From the NCBI RefSeq assembly GCF_009905375.1, contig NW_027417584.1:1-64000 (forward strand): 64,000 nt of DNA, in the 5' to 3' direction. Below, piece by piece: positions 11,971-23,381 of the stretch. The translations under genes were made by a program, and so were the position numbers. Positions within the stretch are counted from its first letter, which is position 1. Every line of letters begins with the position of its first letter. The notes beneath the pieces are model-generated. The model ran no database searches. It saw nothing but the letters and a program-made list of their open reading frames with translations, and had not been told where the DNA came from. This DNA is from Apium graveolens (Eukaryota; Streptophyta; Magnoliopsida; Apiales; Apiaceae).

Positions 11971-11983
11971 AAGGAAGGGAGAC
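11971..11983 (+). promoter_or_regulatory. Gypsy A polypurine tract
   Basis: AAGGAAGGGAGAC directly precedes the 3' LTR start TGTAATAACCCC. It is the plus-strand primer of reverse transcription. Confidence 0.8.
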
Positions 11984-14900
11984 TGTAATAACCCCAAAAT
12001 TTTGAACTTTTTGTAACCCTTATGTATAGTGATTTTGTTTATTATGCTGAATAAGAAAACTTTTCATACCACACTTTGTAGGGGTTCTTTTATTGTTATT
12101 CTGAGATCTTATTAGTACTCTATATGGTATATAAGTGTATGTAAAGATCGTCAGAATCCAAATTCGAACACTTTGATTTTTCTCGAAAATCCACCAGATA
12201 CCGAAAGAATTGAGTATAAGGTAACATGATAAAAGGATTTAAATTCAGGATTATAAGAGAGGATCATAAAAGGAATATAATGTATTGAGAAAGGTTAAGA
12301 GAACCCAAGTAATAAGATCCCGGGTATGATCCCTCAAACGATAAACGAAAACGAAAGTTAAGCGAACCGTATAACAGATCAGTGATCATTAGCCAAGTAA
12401 TTAGGAGTTAATCAAAGAGGTTAGTGATGATGATGTCATCACACCAACAAGAAGAAGCAAGTGTGGGAAGATGACATAAGAGGATGACATAAACATGACA
12501 CAATGGGAAGGAATTGTTGGTTGATTATAAGCCACACAAATTTTACCATGGTAAAAGGTTAATTAACAACAAAAACAAAGCAATAGAGCAAACACATTCA
12601 TTTCTCTTCCCCCCATCTCCTTGCTCACGGTTTTTTGAAGAAAAAACAAGAAGAAAATTCGAACCCAAGCTCCACTCAATCATAATTCAAGAGGTTTGTT
12701 TCTTTGGATCCTATATTTCATAACTAAGAAGAGCAAGTAGTTTGAGGTGCTTGAATTAAAGGTTTTCTATCTCAAACAAATCATTTTAGTTTAGGGTGAA
12801 TAGTAACTTTAAAGAAAAAAATTTTGATTCTTGATTTTATTTGTAAGGTCAAGGTAGCTTAAGCATAGATAAAGGCTTCCATGGGCATTCCAAGGATCTT
12901 TCATGGATTAAAAGCTTCAAGGAAGGTATAAAACTTCAAACCCTAGTTTTACTTTGAATATTTAGGAGTGGTTTTGATTAATATAGTTCATGAGAAGCAT
13001 GATTCTTGTGTGTTTAAAGTTTGGTTGGGTTTGTAGCCATTTGGATGATTGAATCTTGTTTATAGTTAATGAAACTTAAGTATAAGCTTTTAGTTCATGA
13101 TTGAGATAGTATAAATTGGAAATCTTGAGATGTTGGGGCTGTTTCAGTAGATTATGGATGGAGTTTGGTTGTAGTAATGATTGTGGGATTGATTGTGGAT
13201 TGATTTGGAGTTGTACAAATTTGGTAATCGCGTAAACATAGCCGTCGTAATACCCGATTTACCTTAGACTGCTTTTGTTCTTAACATCAGGACCCGTGAA
13301 CTCACTGTTAGGTTTGACCATTGCCATGATTAGATTAGTTCATGTTACGAGCTTCGTTTTGATATGTGGTTCGCTTAAATCCGATGTACGGTTTAGGAGA
13401 AACGACCGTTTTAAGTAATGACATTTCGCGACCGAACCATTACCCCTCGCCTTAGTTAAGGCCCTTAAATGACTAATTGGAATATGAAACAATTATGTAA
13501 AGTGAATTAGGCAGTTGGTAGGGTACTCACGAAATAATCGCCTTAAAATTCATAATGGTTAATTTATTAAAAATGGTGTAGCCGAGGGTACTCGAGCGAC
13601 TTAAGTGAATCGTTAAGCGCGAAAGCGAACGTTAGAGTCTAATTGGTTAAAGTATAGATTCTTAAGCGACTTTGGTTTAATTCCAACTTATATGTTGTTT
13701 ATAGGTTACCAGACTCATCCCATGACTTTTACCACCCCTAGTCGCTCAGACAAGTTTTCTACCCGTTATACTGTTGTTGATGTAAATATATGTATACGCA
13801 TTATCTTGTGATAAGTGCATGATTGTTAATAGCAAATCTTGCGATATATTGGAGCATGCTGATATGGTATATATGCATGTCTATTTCATAATCTTGATAT
13901 CTCTTTGTTGATTCAAATGCTTATAAGTTGCATAATACATATGCTAGAGATAAGCAGTAGTTGCGTATACCCTTAGTATAGGGGACCCAAAGGTGAACAT
14001 TTTCTAAACCTGGAGGCGATGTTCCTGAGTATATTATATATATATAGTTTTCAAAACTATTAATCGAATAAGGTTTATTCGATAACTTTATTTTATTAAA
14101 TGAATATTATTTTGAATATTCTTTCGAGGACTTATGACTCCGCTTATTGTATTAAATGAATATTATTTTGAATATTCATTCGAGGACTTATGACACCGCT
14201 TATTGTATTAAATGAATATTATTTTGAATATTCATCCGAGGACTTATGACTCCGCTTATTGTATTAAATGAATATTATTTTGAATATTAATTCGAGGACT
14301 TATGACTCCGCTTATTGTATTAAATGAATATTATTTTGAATATTCATTCGAGGACTTATGACTCCGCTTATTGTATTAAATGAATATTATTTTGAATATT
14401 CATTCGAGGACTTATGACTCCGCTTATTGTATTAAATGAATATTATTTTGAATATTCATTTGAGGACGTATGACTCCGCTTCTTTTATTAATTAATATTC
14501 TTTATTTTATTAGAGAATAATATTTCGATAATCAAACTTATTTTCTATTATTCAAATAAAGATCGTACTTTCGTATAAGTATATCTTTGGTTATTTAATA
14601 TTCATTTCAAGTATGAGTTTTAAAACTTCTACTTCAATTATTTTTATAAAGAGTATTCTTTATGGAAATATTATTTAAATAATAATATTAAGATATTTCT
14701 AATATATTGGAACTGATTATTTATTAAATTAACATTACTCCAAAACATTTTTAAAAATTGTTTTGGAGTCTTCAAAATGATTTTTAAAAGTTAGGGCGGA
14801 CCCCAAAACTCATTTTTTTATATTTAAGATCCTCCTTTCGAAGGGGATTTAAATACTCGCTCAAAACCTGAGGGATCCGGCTCTGTGGTGTATTTTATAT

Positions 14901-16252
14901 TCGCAACAAGGTTGTTGTTTTGATAAATGAATTGATTACTTACCCAACGTTCGGGAAGTAAGTCCATCTAATTGAGTCGGCATAAGCGACAGGTCGGGGT
15001 ACGGTCTATCAAAGTGTAAGTGGTTGGGTGGCAGCCCATCAACGCGTAAGAGGCCGGGTGGCGGTCCAGAACAAGGTCCTAATGAGGCCAGGGTGATGAC
15101 CGGTGGGGGATTCATCCATCTACTAGTAGAAAATGTTACTTATTGGTATCTTTGCCTGATCAGCAAGATATCAGGTTTATGCCAAGGTTTTCTCCTTTCC
15201 AAATTCATTGGATATTGCAACTCTGTTTACAATTTTTATAACAGAGGTTTTCAAGGAGTGTATAAAATGTATATATATATGTGTATATCTATATATCGGG
15301 ACTTAATGAAGTATCTCGTAACTTCATTTCTTTCAAATGATATTTCAAAGATTGAATCTATTTAAGTCTTATCTTGTAGTCTCATCAGTGTGATGAACTT
15401 TTGAAACTAATTATAACTTGAACGGTGGTAGTTCACATAGTATTCGGAAAAGATATAAGTATATTGGAGTATCTTGTAACTTCATCTTTTAAACGTATAT
15501 CTAGTAAATGATTATCTTATGAATGTCAAAGATTTTCAAAAAAATATTGAGACAAGGTTAGATATATGAGATCACCTTGCAACGATATTTTATACAGTTA
15601 TAAACTGGAACTCTGTGTATATTATACATGTCAGAGGATTTCAAAGATTTGAGAAGTATATATGTATATATATATACTGAATATTTTGCGACTTCGTCGC
15701 GTTACGATATCATACTTGGTTTATTTCTTCTTGACCAAGACTTTTTATGAGCACTAGGAGAATGCTCATATATTGTTAATTATTATACATATTATTTCGG
15801 TGGGCTTGTTGCTCACCCTTGCTTTCTTCTTCATCACACAACAACAGATAGACATGATGAACAGGACCAAGCTCCCAATTCGTGAGCGGATAGGAAACGT
15901 TCCGCAGTTTCCTGTAGGCGTTGATGCCGCTGTAGCTGAGGTAGGAACTACCAATAGGCTAGGCTTTCAACTTTTGTTGTACCAGACTTATGTACATTTA
16001 TGAATTTTAATAATGGCAAATAATTTGTAAATTTATTCAGAAACCTTTTGAGGTGTAATGACTTATAATTGTGGAATAAAATGACTTGTGTTATTTTTGG
16101 TATTCATCTCTGAGACTATAACTTGTGGTGTGTGTGTGTATTGTGGGGTCACAGTACGCAGTAGATGATTATTTATTAAGAATTAGGTGTTATTAAGAGA
16201 AATGGAACTCGTGACAATCCGGATCCCCCACCCCGAATTTGGGGGTGTTACA
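11984..16252 (+). repeat. Gypsy A 3' LTR (4269 bp)
   Basis: Complete LTR, TGTAATAACCCC...GGGGGTGTTACA. The half from 13928 matches the 5' LTR. The upstream half (11984-13927) has its partner outside the window. It contains seven 56-bp tandem repeats. The short frames at 12514-12723, 15024-15365 and 15773-16003 lie in LTR sequence, have no recognisable domain and are not called as genes. Confidence 0.9.
14093..14480. repeat. 56-bp tandem repeat in gypsy A 3' LTR, 7 copies
   Basis: Same unit as at 4415-4745 with one copy more. Units start about 14093, 14149, 14205, 14261, 14317, 14373 and 14429. Confidence 0.9.
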
Positions 16253-17100
16253 ATATACGAGTACCACTAACCCAAATTATATTGACTGTTTATATCTCAC
16301 CCAAACATATTCTGATTTTAAATATGACTGTTTCATATTTTAACCACAAATAAGTCAAGTAAAGAATTAGGATTTAATATCAGAACTTAGACTTATATCG
16401 GAACTTAACAGTCATCAGAACATGACTCCTTAACTCGAAAAGAGAATGACTACTTCTGTAATTCTTCACACAAATTCTGATTTCGTTTCTTCAGAACTTA
16501 ATCATCAGAACTTTCATCATAACATGTCCTCAGAATTTATGCAACTGACATTTAAACTGTTCCTCTAAAAGAACATGGATCACCACAGTAATTTTTATCA
16601 TTCATATGGAGTGTATGTATGTGCAGTAAGTTAAATATCAGATAAAGATTAAAGTCTGATTCACTTTAGTACATCTTAGAAATAAGGCATAACTAAGAAC
16701 TTTGCTCAAAATCTGTCATGATTCTGAAGTCTACTTTAGAATGAGTTCATGCATGAGTCCACCTCAACTGTTTTGTGCTCATTTTTTGTTTTTCTGATGC
16801 ATATAACTTAATACCAGCAATGCACCTGGGTCTTCCCTTCCACATTTTTACTTTAGATCTCAAAGGAGTACCTGATTTTTATTCCCTTTTCTTTTCCTTT
16901 TTCTCTTGATAAGTGAGGTTTATCAGCACTTAGTACATCCATCAGATTTACTAACATTAGAACTTAACAGATAAGAAACACTATTCTAGGTTATGACTTA
17001 GAACTGGATGCTCCCCCATGATCCATGCTATCTTCATCAACATTTTCTGATGCTCCCCCTGAAATTATGCTCTCTGAGTTGGATCCTTCAGAATTTGAGT
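16253..17100 (-). other. copia-2 non-coding 3' region, motif-rich, no RT
   Basis: On the minus strand the serine-rich linker of integrase ends in stops near 17100, and no RT sequence follows (no KWV, YVDD or similar). Two GGGGGAGCATC blocks lie near 17010 and 17050, and a purine run lies near 16880-16910. ATCAGAACTT or one-mismatch copies occur at 16379, 16397, 16490 and 16504. This looks like a Sirevirus-type 3' non-coding region directly after integrase, so this element may lack RT and RNase H. Confidence 0.55.
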
Positions 17101-17868
17101 TTCAAGACTTATCAGAACTTGGCTCATCAGAACTTGATGAATTAGAAGTTGAAGAGCCAGTTGTAGGTTCTGATGCTTCTTGAGATGTGGTTGTATCTTC
17201 AGTATGCTCCCCCTGCACAGGTGCATCTTCCTTTGGCATAGTCACCACAGTTTCAATAACATCAGAGCTTAAACCATCAGAGTTTGCAGTATCAGGATTT
17301 AGACTGTCAGGATTTACAGTATCAGAAATTAAATCTTCATTTTCAAATCTTAGCTGATCATGATCATTGAAATCTTCAAGTCCAGTATTCTTCTTATCAT
17401 CAAAGGAGACATTGATAGATTCCATGACAACCCTTGTTCTTAAATTATAGACTCTGAAGGCTTTTGTGGAAAGTGGATATCCAACAAAAATTCCTTCATC
17501 AGCTTTTAAATCAAATTTGGATAGCTGTTCAGGATGAGTCTTAAGAACAAAACACTTGCATCCAAATACATGAAAATGCTTCAGATTTGGCTTCTTTTTC
17601 TTCACCATCTCATATGGTGTCTTTCCATGCTTGTTAATGAGTGTTGCATTCTGAGTGAAACAAGCAGTCTGCACAGCTTCTGCCCCAAAATAGTTTGGTA
17701 GCTTTGCTTCATCAAGCATAGTTCGTGCAGCTTCAACAAGAGTTATGTTCTTTCTTTCAACAACTCCATTTTGTTGTGGAGTTCCAGGAGCAGAGAATTC
17801 CTGCTTTATTCCAAGGTCTTTGCAGAATTCTTCCATGATCAAATTCTTGAACTCAGTGCCATTATCAC
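17101..17868 (-). pseudogene. copia-2 integrase, C-terminal half
   Basis: Open from the break at 17868 to a stop at about 17102. It begins within the second catalytic block (NGTEFKNLIMEEFCKDL) and continues PGTPQQNGVVERKNITLVEA with the catalytic Glu of the DDE triad. Next come VHVFGCKCFVLKTH-type residues (FHVFGCKCFVLKTHPEQL), GIFVGYPLSTKAFRVYNLRT and a Ser/Asp/Thr-rich linker. The N-terminal half is 25 kb away at 43194-44003 because gypsy B inserted between the catalytic Asp codon and Asn of SDNGTEF. Four SSD codon triplets here coincide with the ATCAGAACTT motif or near copies. Confidence 0.9.
17864..17868. repeat. Target site duplication of gypsy B, left copy (ATCAC)
   Basis: ATCAC is repeated at 43194-43198. 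Removing 17869-43198 restores the copia-2 integrase reading frame (RSD-NGTEF). Confidence 0.85.
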
Positions 17869-19315
17869 TATAACGACCCGTGTATTTTTGAATTATTTAA
17901 ATATGTAATTGTGGAAGTGTTAAATAAATAAAGTATGTGTATAGTTTTTTCAGCTCGATGTTTTATTATTATTTATGTGTGATTTATGGTGTACAAGGTG
18001 GTTCGTGTAGTTAATTATTGAGTATATTGAATTATTTGCACTTTTAAAAGTGAATTCAGTGCAAATTTATTTGCATAAATATTTGGAATGTCTCTAACAT
18101 TGTTTTTATAATTTTATAATTACAATAATTATTTTTAGGACTTTATAAAATTCAAAAATCAATATTTTATTAATTATTTATCTTTAAATGATTTTCTGAA
18201 TGCTTTTATTTGTAAAATCCATATTTAATTCTATAATTCTTCAAAAATTATGAAACTCATATTTATTTAAGTTTGGAATATTCCGAGAATTTTGAAATTA
18301 TTTTGGTAATTTTTGGGATTAATTTTACGCGCTCGTTGTTTCGCTTTATTGATAAAAGCGGATATAAAGTGCATTTTAAAAATCATTTTAAAATTTCAAA
18401 ATTCAAGTTTTTATTAACTTTAGGATATTTATAATATTTCAATACTATTTTCATGATTTTTTGAATCTGTTTTAAGTACACCTCAGTTCGTTAAATGTGA
18501 AATACAGGTATATACTGCATTTCAGAAATTATTTTTAAATTACGAAACTTATGTTTTTATAAACTCCGGGATAGTTATGATATTTTAAAACTATTTTCGT
18601 AATTTTCGGGGGCTGTTTTATTCGCACCTTGATTCATTAATTTTAAAATTTTCGAGGCAAAGCGTTGCAGTAGGACACGTGTTGGTTTCTCGTTAATTCG
18701 ATTGATACGTGGAAGTAGCAGCATTATTCAGAAAAAAATAATAGTAATAAACAGGGGATGTAACCCCTATTCTTCACCCCGTCTTTTTCTCTCTACAATC
18801 TATTGTCTCTTTCTCTAAAATCTCTCAATCTCTCGCTCTTTCCTCTCTGTAATTATCGAGCCATCCCTCTCTTTTTCTTGCCGAGTTTTCCCTGCGATTC
18901 CCCTGTGTCTTCCGACTTCTTCCTATTCCTGCCGCCGATTAGTTTTCCGGCCGCCGCCCTCTTTCCTTCTGTTCCGTTCTCCGATGAATACTTCAGTTGT
19001 TTCTGTGCTTACATATATATATATATGTATATATATATGTATGTCTGTGCATTGTGTATGTGGATTCGGGTGTGTTACACACCCTGTTGTTCCCGATACC
19101 ATCCTGCTTGCTGTTGTTGCCGGATTTTTTTTCTGACTTTACGGCTGTTGTTGTGTTCTTTTCTGGTTGCATGCGCGTGGGCGCGTGTTACTGTGTGATT
19201 CAGGGCTGTTAGTAATATTTTACTAATATTTTATTAATTTTGCTACAGGAAACAATTTGAATAATATTCGTGAAATTAAATAATTGTTTTGTGGACGAAA
19301 TTATTGATTAATCGG

Positions 19316-19397
19316 TAGAATTTATTTGGAAACCCGACGAGTATCGGGCACCAATAAATTTTACCGCCGTCGGCGATGAGCCTCGGCGAGCCGACGG
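19316..19397. repeat. Paired hairpins in gypsy B 5' LTR
   Basis: First hairpin 19316-19363: AATTTATTTGG...CCCGA, loop, TCGGG...CCAATAAATT, about 20 paired bases with small bulges. Second hairpin 19367-19397: perfect CCGTCGGC / GCCGACGG with a 15-base loop. Both are conserved in the 3' LTR at 41212-41293. Confidence 0.75.
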
Positions 19398-19817
19398 TGG
19401 ACGATGATGATATATATCTGAGTCCTAATATTTTAAAAGAAATAAATGTAAAAACGTGAATAATATTAAATAGTTGGTTTAAATCAGTGGTTGGGATTTA
19501 TGGAATTGGAATGTTATTGGATAATTGTTACGATTATTGTCATTGGGATTTGACGTCGATTGATGTTTCGACGGGTAGTCCGATAAACAAAGGGGACGCT
19601 GTCCGATTTTCGGAAAATCGAACTACGGAAATACGGGAGCGTATCCGAGGATTATCGGGACGTCGAGCAAGTATAAGTATATACATAAACGTAAGTTTTA
19701 TACAAAACCTGAATTGTACATCGTAGTGGAACGTTTTGCCAAAACCAATAACCCTAATTTCGTATGATAACAAGTATACGTACTTTCGGAAAACAAACAC
19801 CGAATCGATTTTCGAGA

Positions 19818-19822
19818 ACGTG
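19818..19822. repeat. Target site duplication of gypsy C, left copy (ACGTG)
   Basis: ACGTG recurs at 32515-32519. The uninterrupted 3' LTR of B has it once near 41713, which confirms insertion of C into B's LTR. Confidence 0.92.
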
Positions 19823-22800
19823 TGTGGCTCCCTCCAAACCCGGGTCAGAAGTTTGGGGTCCACACACACACACATCTTATTTATAACCTGCTTATAACAA
19901 TAATAAAGATAACAATAATATGCAGTGATCCTATTTACCAACTACCACGGATCGCAACAGGTTAAAGTATGCACACAAGCCACACATCTACTAATATTAC
20001 ATATCGTTCAAATCCCAACCATTCAAACTCAAACTGAGTACTAAACTTTATTACAAACTTTTACAGACTTAAATTATTCCAAAAGAAGCCTACTAGCTCA
20101 GCTTTCTCAACCTGAACCCCTAGCTCTCGCGCTGGACTGGTGATCCTCGTTACCAACTGGTTCCTTTTTAGCTGGAAAGAATATAAACAACATCGCACAA
20201 ATGAGCTAACTAGCTTAGCAAGTCACAATGACAAAACTGAGAATAATGATCATCAGGTGAACATGATTATGATATCAAGTGAACAATGGATTATGATTTA
20301 GAAGTGGATAATATACCTTTAATTTAAAAACCAAGGTTAGGCTGCTGATCAGTCACGCACTAACCCCGAGCAAGGCACACAGCATTGCTCTAACTACTGG
20401 ATCCAAGGCACACATTGGCCTAACTTGACCATTATATGGTCTGACCACGAATCTGGTCCATAATTTTATAAAAACAATCCAGTTCTAACATAATAACAGA
20501 ATAAGCAATAATAAACAATAATCAGAATCATTAACAACAATGAGTGTTTAACAATGAAAGGGTTTCAATCCTTGTAAGGATCAATAAGATAATTTAAAAG
20601 CTTGGATGTTGGTATTGAAAGAATTGGATAACAAAGGAATCAATATTTCAGGGTTCAAAGATTTGGGCTTTCAAAGCATATGATACAATGTTTGAGTATA
20701 TAATTAACTCAGTTTAGTGTTTGGAATTTTGTTTGCATGTATTTGTGGAGTAGTATCGTATACTTGAGGTTCGTGTTTGGGTATACAAGAATCAATGGTC
20801 TAGAAAGAATAAGGTTCATGGCTCAAGATCAATAACTAGAATCAGGGTTTAGGTTTCTGTGCTTCAAAGCACTTGCAATATCACAGGATTATCAAGTACT
20901 ACAATATCTCGAGAAAGTTCAGAACACTTGCCTGGTACTAGCTTACTATTCTGCACTCACTTCCAATCACAATGGTCTTACTCCTCAACTACCTGTTTCC
21001 CTTTCCTACGCCTTGCCTCTTCTGCTCACATATCATAAACATCTATCAATAATCGACTCATAGAGTTCTATTCAACACATACTTCTGTCTACCCTTCGTT
21101 TTACCCAAATCCGATTAACAGATTGAAAGTTATGCAATAATCAAGTAAACACCGAATATATAGACTGATAGTCAATCAACAAGTCACATATAGCACATAA
21201 TACATCACGTAATCAATGATATATTATTTATAAAGAAGTCTCGGGTCATAAATAGGCTTTCTGATATTTAAAATGATTTTTAAAACATTTTTCGGAATTA
21301 AAACGGGTCGTTGGATCAATTTCGGAATAATAAACAGGGTTCGGTTGGACAATTCTGGCTCCGAAACAATTTTATACTAATTATCGAGCCTTGGAAATAA
21401 TATAGAATAATATTTTAAAGCTCGAAACTATTTTTCGGAATTTTTAAATCATTTTTAAGTAATTATATTTAATTAAATAATTAATTAAAATTAATTAATA
21501 ATTAATTAAATCAATTAATCAATTAATTTCCAAATTAATTGACCAATTAATCGATTAAAAATTAACTGAAATTTATTAACTAATTAATTCAGATTTATTT
21601 TTGAATTAAAAATAATTTTCGGAATTAAAATAATAATTTTCAGAATTTTCAGAAATTAAAAATGAATTTTTATAATAAAAATAAATAGGAAATATGATTT
21701 TTAAACATTTTATAAACATGAATCCTATTTTTAAAAACTTTGCAAACTACAGGGACTAAACTTCACCATTTTCAAAAATACAGGGACTAAACTGCAATTT
21801 TGCAGTTTCAGTCGCCGGAAAATCGGGGGTGGCCGGAGAAGACGATCCCGACGTCCTCACCCCACCAACACCTCCAGATCAACACTACACAACACCAGGA
21901 ACTTGTTCATGCATTCAAAACATTCTAATCATCCCTGTTCTGGCCGGAAATTGGCCAAGAACATCGCTGGTTTCCGGCGAACATCGTAAATCTTTAAAAC
22001 ACAACTCCCTTCGATTCAAGCATCCTCTGTTAACGAGCTATATATCAATCGATTGCAAATTTTATAAGGAACACAACCCACTATAAATTAACAGCTAATA
22101 ACCCCTGAATAAAAAAAACCCCAAATTTCAATTGAAAACATTCATACGGGTTATAAACCCTAATTTTGAAATTCGAAAATTAAACCCACTTTTGAGCATG
22201 TTATTGAACTCCAAATCAGACGTATGACATATGAAAATCATCAGGAAAACAAGCTCTACAACATGCAATCATCAAATCATACAAACAATCATCCGAACAA
22301 AAATTCATATTTTTAATAAAATAAATTCGAAAATAAATAAATTTTCAGAAAATAAACCTTTGATTCTGCAGTGAAACAAAGCTCAGAATCTGATAGAACA
22401 CCTCAAATCCTTCGTTTTGGTTACTCAAGCTTTGAAAACAGAGATTGGTAACGCCTTCGTTTTGCTGTTTGATTCTTAGAACAGTTTATGTAATTAGGGT
22501 TTTTCTTTGAAAATTATAAAATTAACTATCTGCAAATGATTTTGATACGAAATAAAATACGGAAAAAGGCTATTTATAATTACGGAAAATTAGTATCCCG
22601 TTGGATCATTCCGGATATAAAATGGTACGTTTATTTATAAAAATTGATCCAAACGGTATCGGTTTTCGGGATAATTATCCAAATCAGTATAATTTGTATT
22701 GCGGTCTTGGTCTCAGCGCCTGGTTACACGTACTATGAAGTGATAATTGGGATAGTTTAATAAAAAGCTCCCGTTTATCGAAAATACGGGTTTTATTGAT

Positions 22801-23255
22801 TTACCGAAACGAATATTGTATCGAAAATATTGCATCGGAACCCGCGCAGAATAAACCGTACGCCGGATCGAAAAAGTCAAAACATGGAATATGCTCGGAA
22901 TATTACAATTAGGTTAGGAAGGAGTTCTCGGAAGAGTTTCGGGTTCCAAAAATGTAACAACGGTTGACGTCAGTTGGTTCCCATTTTTATAAAAAAGATT
23001 TTAAATACTCGGAAAAAGATTTTATAAATTTCATATGATCCTTATAAATCCATAAATCAACATAAAAATAATTAGGAAAATATGACAATTATCTATGTTT
23101 TATTGGACATATAAAAATTAAAATACTCAATTAATATTATTTTTGAATATCCAAGTACAGATAACATTTAACAATTAACTCACAGAATAGATACTGAACA
23201 CACATAATAATTATTTAATAGCAAAATAATTACACGATATATCCCGGATATTACA
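19823..23255 (-). repeat. Gypsy C 3' LTR (3433 bp)
   Basis: Plus-strand reading TGTGGCTCCCTCC...GGATATTACA. It includes an AATTAATT-rich block at about 21466-21600 and a GC-richer block (21810-21900) near the phrase TTTAGTCCCTGTA in element sense. The plus-strand frame at 21829-22086 recurs in the other LTR only because the LTRs are copies. It starts with GTG and runs against the element, so it is not called. Confidence 0.92.
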
Positions 23256-23381
23256 CTTGGTGTATATATCTACTACTTGCTGATGTGTTAGAACAAAGAC
23301 CAATTCCACTGTACCTGCTTCCACATGTTCCCTTATGAAATGGTACCTGATACTGATGTGCTTTTTCATTAAATGTTGCAC
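23256..23381 (-). pseudogene. Copia RNase H fragment fused into gypsy C
   Basis: Exactly 42 codons of a Ty1/copia RNase H C-terminus: [20 protein letters not shown], then [20 protein letters not shown] and TK. It aligns with the copia-3 RNase H end ([20 protein letters not shown]...LADIFTK at 52600-52730), but it differs too much to come from that copy. It lies between the gypsy C chromodomain (which stops after LRNK) and the gypsy C 3' LTR, touching the LTR boundary at 23255/23256. It replaces the rest of the chromodomain and the usual polypurine tract. It is in a different frame from the gypsy integrase, which stops at 23369. Confidence 0.88.

Larger units (their letters stand above)
4248..16252 (+). 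mobile_element. Gypsy A: chromodomain Ty3/gypsy element with >4-kb LTRs
   Basis: Plus-strand Ty3/gypsy element. The 3' LTR (11984-16252, 4269 bp, TGTAATAACCCC...GGTGTTACA) is complete. The 5' LTR (4248-6483) lacks its first ~1.94 kb in this window because copia-1 inserted there. A primer site lies at 6488 and a polypurine tract at 11971. The 5.5-kb interior is heavily decayed but keeps pieces of RNase H, gag, RT and the integrase C-terminus with a chromodomain, so it is a chromovirus, probably Tekay/Del-like. At 16252/16253 it abuts copia-2, into which it probably inserted. The other flank is outside, so no target duplication can be checked. Confidence 0.88.
16253..17868 (-). mobile_element. 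copia-2, first fragment (3' side)
   Basis: Piece of a second SIRE-type element of the copia-1 family, split by gypsy B at 17869. It continues at 43194-45492 and 59397-59578. Left of it stands gypsy A. It holds the C-terminal integrase (17101-17868) and, beyond the integrase-RT linker, about 850 bp without any RT motif. Confidence 0.88.
17869..19822 (+). repeat. Gypsy B 5' LTR, left part
   Basis: Matches 39755-41717 of the 3' LTR with about 4 percent differences by eye. A pyrimidine-rich block (18775-18990: CTCTCTCT runs, then CCGCCGATTAG and CCGGCCGCCGCC) looks like a transcribed leader. Two strong hairpins follow at 19316-19397. Open frames at 18803-19198 and 19487-19726 have no recognised product. 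Confidence 0.9.

Noticed and set aside
14093..14480. Regular 56-bp repeats considered as a CRISPR-like array
   Set aside because: Units are contiguous with no unique spacers, lie inside an LTR and are in a plant genome.
18803..19198. 131-codon frame, also at 40698-41108
   Set aside because: Pyrimidine-rich LTR leader translated into low-complexity Ser/Phe/Pro and Tyr/Ile repeats. It is duplicated as part of the gypsy B LTRs.
21829..22086. 85-codon frame repeated at 31086-31343
   Set aside because: It occurs twice only because both lie in LTRs of gypsy C. It starts with GTG, runs against the element and shows no domain.
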